Source: Fibrobacterota bacterium (lineage in GTDB: Bacteria; Fibrobacterota; Chitinivibrionia; Chitinivibrionales; FEN-1185). From it: DNA of 64,000 nucleotides. Where the stretch lies: contig PLWQ01000009.1 in assembly GCA_003165595.1 (NCBI GenBank), positions 141,516 to 205,515 of the forward strand. Direction: 5' to 3'. Positions 61,595 to 64,000 of the stretch are shown piece after piece. The notes beneath the pieces were generated by a model. It did no database searches, was not told the DNA's origin, and was given only the letters and a program-made list of their open reading frames with translations. The number at the start of each line of letters is the position of its first letter. The stretch's first letter is position 1. A program made the translations under genes and the position numbers.

Positions 61595-62547
61595 AGGGAC
61601 GCTTTCAGGGCGGCCGACGCAATTTGGAGCTGTTCGTCGTTCGGTTTCTTGGTGGTTATTTTCTGAAGCCACAAACCCGGCATGACAAGGAATCTGACCG
61701 GCCAGACACGCTGGAACCTGTCGGAGAACCTGAGGGCTTCGTAGGAACAGCCGGCGACGAGTGGAATGAGCGCAATGTGAACCAGGAGACGCAAAAACAC
61801 GTTGGGGTAGGGGCCCGCGAAAAGAGTCACTATCACATCGATAATCGAGAAAACAAATATGCAGATGATTGCCACCATTAGCAGAAAGCTTGTGCCGCAC
61901 CGCGGATGCAGCGTTGAATATGCGCGCATATTCTCTAATGTTAATTCCTTGCCGTCTTCGAAGGCAAATATCGCCTTGTGTTCCGCGCCGTGATACTCAA
62001 ATACCCGCCGTATATCCTTCCAGAGGCTGATTCCCATAAGGTAGAACAGAAAAAGTGCAATGCGAATGGCGCCCGCGCAGCCGTTGAACGCGAAAACGGA
62101 ATTCTTGAAGAGAATCTGGGAAACAAGCATAGGGAGATACATGAACAAGCCCAGACAAACAATGAGGGCAACCGCAAAACTCATAGCATAAGCGATGTTA
62201 TCCGACGATTGAGAGGTTCTGGAGGGTTCGCGTTGTTCGCCGGCCGCGATTTGCGCCGACCGTGTGAGCGCCTTGTAGCCGATTTTAAGCGACTCGTACA
62301 AACTAATTGCACCCCTCACGATCGGCGCCCCGAACGCCCTGTGCTGCTTGACAAGTGAAACGAATGGGAATCTTTCTATAACGGTCTCGCCGGAAGGTCT
62401 GCGCACGGCCCAGGATATTTTCTGCTTACTTCGCATCATGACACCCTCAATTACGGCCTGGCCGCCAACCTTGGTCTTCTTCATTGCCATCTTGGCGAGG
62501 AACAGGGGAAATAGAGCCATGGAAGTGAGGTATGGGTGCTTTTTCAT
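61591..62547 (-). CDS. DUF1385 membrane protein (YqhQ-like)
   Basis: 318 residues with four or five membrane helices. The family landmarks are VGGQAVIEGVMMRS near the start, EYHGAEHKAIFAFE with its conserved histidines, and STLHPRCGTSFLL. The His/Glu/Cys set suggests metal binding, but the role is unknown. Its position between rpmE and prfA is conserved in many bacteria. The exact start is unsure: ATGs at codons 1, 10, 20 and 22 all lack a clear ribosome site. Confidence 0.9.
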   Translation of the reverse strand: MKKHPYLTSMALFPLFLAKMAMKKTKVGGQAVIEGVMMRSKQKISWAVRRPSGETVIERFPFVSLVKQHRAFGAPIVRGAISLYESLKIGYKALTRSAQIAAGEQREPSRTSQSSDNIAYAMSFAVALIVCLGLFMYLPMLVSQILFKNSVFAFNGCAGAIRIALFLFYLMGISLWKDIRRVFEYHGAEHKAIFAFEDGKELTLENMRAYSTLHPRCGTSFLLMVAIICIFVFSIIDVIVTLFAGPYPNVFLRLLVHIALIPLVAGCSYEALRFSDRFQRVWPVRFLVMPGLWLQKITTKKPNDEQLQIASAALKASL

Positions 62548-62626
62548 GCGAAGAGCCCCTTGCAGAAAAAAGGAACGGGCACGAGAGGACTTATCCTCTC
62601 TGCCCGCTCACAGAACCCAGCAAACA

Positions 62627-62839
62627 CTACGATTCTTTTTTTGTTCCGGCATACCGCTTGTTGAACCGTTCGACTCTTCCGGCGCTGTCAATGAGCTTTT
62701 GCTTGCCGGTGTAAAACGGATGGCATTTGTTGCAAATGTCGATGTGCGTGCTCTTGATAGTAGACTTTGTTTCGATCACGTTGCCGCAAGAACAGGTAAA
62801 GGTTGCGGCTTCGTATTTGGGATGAATCTTTTCCTTCAC
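62627..62839 (-). CDS. rpmE: Ribosomal protein bL31, zinc-binding form
   Basis: 70 residues. The zinc cysteines TCSCGN and [15 protein letters not shown] mark the C+ (zinc-containing) type, so zinc-limitation replacement by a C- paralogue is possible in this species. It starts at GTG with GGAGG at good distance. First gene of rpmE-DUF1385-prfA-prmC. Confidence 0.97.
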   Translation of the reverse strand: MKEKIHPKYEAATFTCSCGNVIETKSTIKSTHIDICNKCHPFYTGKQKLIDSAGRVERFNKRYAGTKKES

Positions 62840-63747
62840 GAAAACCTCCAGAGCGGGTATTGTAAAAGTAATTGGGTAAAAAATAGTTCAATGCACGAAT
62901 GTATGTCAAGAAATGAAGGCCCGGAGGAGGTGGGGACGGGATTCGGTCAGCAAGCCGGATGCTTTCCAAAGGACCGGTTGGGATGTTTAGTATTGTTTAC
63001 ATAATATATATTATGCGACATCTTTGGCCAACTTCCATAGTGAGACAGGCCTTCTATCGCGCCGCCTTTTCGAATCGATTTCAATTCAATTTCATGCGCT
63101 CTCCCGCGCCTTTTTGATCCCACAAATCCTGCCTTTGCGTAAATTCCTACACTTCTTGATGTTCTCATTCCATTGCAAAGAATTTTCTTGAAAATTCATT
63201 TGGATTCTCTTCCCAGCACCATCATGAATTGCGGACTCACGCTGTTTAATCCTGTGCGTTTTTCAGACACAGCCCGGGCAACCCGACTTTGACCGGAATC
63301 AGCCCAGAACCTGATGTTAGATTCCGGCCTGCTCAGTTGGCTTAAGGAGCTTAGGTTCAGTAACTTGTAACGGAACTGCTGGCGGACCTTTATTCAGAAC
63401 TCGGCCGAATTGGCCATCCCTTTGGAAATAATTACAGTCGTAATACATTCAAAATAAGCATGATAAGTAACTTGTTCATGGGAACCTGGAATCTCGGCTC
63501 AGACCGGCTTCGTCCTAATCATCTCAGCAATATAGTTTAAACCTATAATATTTAGCCAAATAGCACAGTTAATCTCATCTAGAATACCATGTCGTACCGG
63601 CAATTGCTCAAGGCTATCCCTTTTGGAACATCAACAAACCAAATACTTATCGCTAAAGTTTTCGGCAATACGGCCGATATAGCATATAGGGGATTACATA
63701 TACGGTGTTATGATTGATTAAAGACCCACACATTGGGAGGTGCTCTT
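62840..63747. other. Long region without a convincing gene
   Basis: About 900 bases hold no open frame with a ribosome site and no family I recognise. GC is lower than in the genes. An AT palindrome ATAATATATATTAT lies at about 63002-63015, and the rpmE promoter must be in the left part. A short minus-strand frame at 62947-63168 is not credible. A decayed gene, a non-coding RNA or a long leader for the small gene at 63748 are all possible. Confidence 0.4.
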
Positions 63748-63924
63748 ATGAAAGTTGACCACGTACATGCCGCTGCAAACGCGGCTGTACAACAGCCCAA
63801 ACCTGCTGCGCAACAGCCGACAAATGTTGCCGAGAATAACAAGCGTGCGCAACAGGCTCAGCCTCAACCGGTGCCCAAGAACAATCAACCCAATGCTGCC
63901 GGCGAGCTGAATATCACGGCATAG
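63748..63924 (+). CDS. Very small Gln/Pro/Ala/Asn-rich protein
   Basis: 58 residues, starting MKVDHVHAAANAAVQQPKPA and ending NAAGELNITA. It is low-complexity, likely disordered, with no signal peptide and no cysteine. The gene looks real because of GGGAGG eight bases before the ATG and a strong terminator 21 bases after the stop. A TATGAT box at about 63708 could be a -10 element. I do not recognise a family. Small Q/P-rich proteins of this kind exist among flagellar/motility-associated and gas-vesicle-like accessory proteins, but nothing here ties it to them. Confidence 0.7.
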   Translation: MKVDHVHAAANAAVQQPKPAAQQPTNVAENNKRAQQAQPQPVPKNNQPNAAGELNITA

Positions 63925-63944
63925 TGGTTGATTTTGAGGGACAG

Positions 63945-63978
63945 GAAGAAGCCCCGGCAATCGGGGCTTCTTCTATTT
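63945..63978 (+). terminator. Strong rho-independent terminator
   Basis: A 12-bp perfect stem GAAGAAGCCCCG / CGGGGCTTCTTC encloses a short GCAAT-type loop and is followed by TATTT. It ends the small Gln/Pro-rich gene. Confidence 0.9.
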
Positions 63979-64000
63979 GTTGGCCAGTCGGATTCTCTTC

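Noticed and set aside
62947-63168. 73-codon minus-strand frame
   Set aside because: Basic, low-quality sequence without ribosome site or family; probably chance.

Overview
The window looks like a chromosomal segment of a Gram-negative (diderm) bacterium of the Fibrobacterota / wider FCB type. This rests on four things. lpxK shows that lipid A is made. A gingipain-type C25 protease and several LamG/vWA surface proteins end in FlgD-like or Por-tail-like beta-sandwich domains, typical of type IX secretion cargo. The phosphofructokinase has a PPi-type active site. GC is moderate, by eye a little above 50% in most genes and lower at about 21-27 kb. Assignment below phylum group is inference. There is no phage, insertion sequence, CRISPR array or rRNA; one tRNA-Pro is present.

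Layout. 0-9.2 kb: secreted esterase, folE, a TonB/AgmX-C-like membrane protein, larE, a SpoIIAA-like protein, a multi-PAS hybrid kinase and CstA. 9.2-16.7 kb: a dispersed repeat, tRNA-Pro, a tandem pair of M16 peptidases (one active, one degenerate), folK, a deoxynucleoside kinase, a repeat element, panC translationally coupled to a GH13 glucanase, and a lipoprotein. 16.7-27.2 kb: a cell-surface/glycan region with a GmhB-like phosphatase, a YfhO-like membrane protein, a GT4 glycosyltransferase, two methyltransferases, a flippase-like membrane protein and two LamG proteins. 27.5-32.5 kb: PPi-type phosphofructokinase, a DUF1189-like membrane protein, an unknown coiled-coil protein and a PAS hybrid kinase. 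32.5-39.5 kb: SH3-like secreted protein, complete gcvT-gcvH-gcvPA-gcvPB, an unknown 426-residue protein and a DJ-1 family protein. 39.5-49.4 kb: secreted vWA protein, alpha/beta hydrolase, STAS protein, THUMP methyltransferase, ComEC with a degraded C-terminal domain, and a receiver-ATPase regulator coupled to an RluA-type pseudouridine synthase.

49.6-59.4 kb, all on the minus strand, is the most distinctive part: lpxK, a small SH3-membrane protein, an SH3-membrane-pseudoreceiver-DUF4388 fusion, ruvX, a lipoprotein, a giant C25 protease and rsmI. Most of these overlap and the rest are only bases apart, so they appear to form one transcription unit. It mixes envelope biogenesis, an envelope-to-cytoplasm sensor and a sortase-like surface protease with two housekeeping genes. 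Upstream on the same strand lies the familiar rpmE-DUF1385-prfA-prmC translation cluster. The window closes with about 0.9 kb of apparently non-coding DNA and a tiny Gln/Pro/Ala-rich gene that has a strong ribosome binding site and its own terminator.

Non-coding structure worth noting: an interspersed element built on a unit of about 42 bp (full copies near 13.9 and 49.5 kb, a fragment at 1.87 kb), hairpin clusters near 0.95 and 19.8 kb, and a structured leader before the vWA gene.
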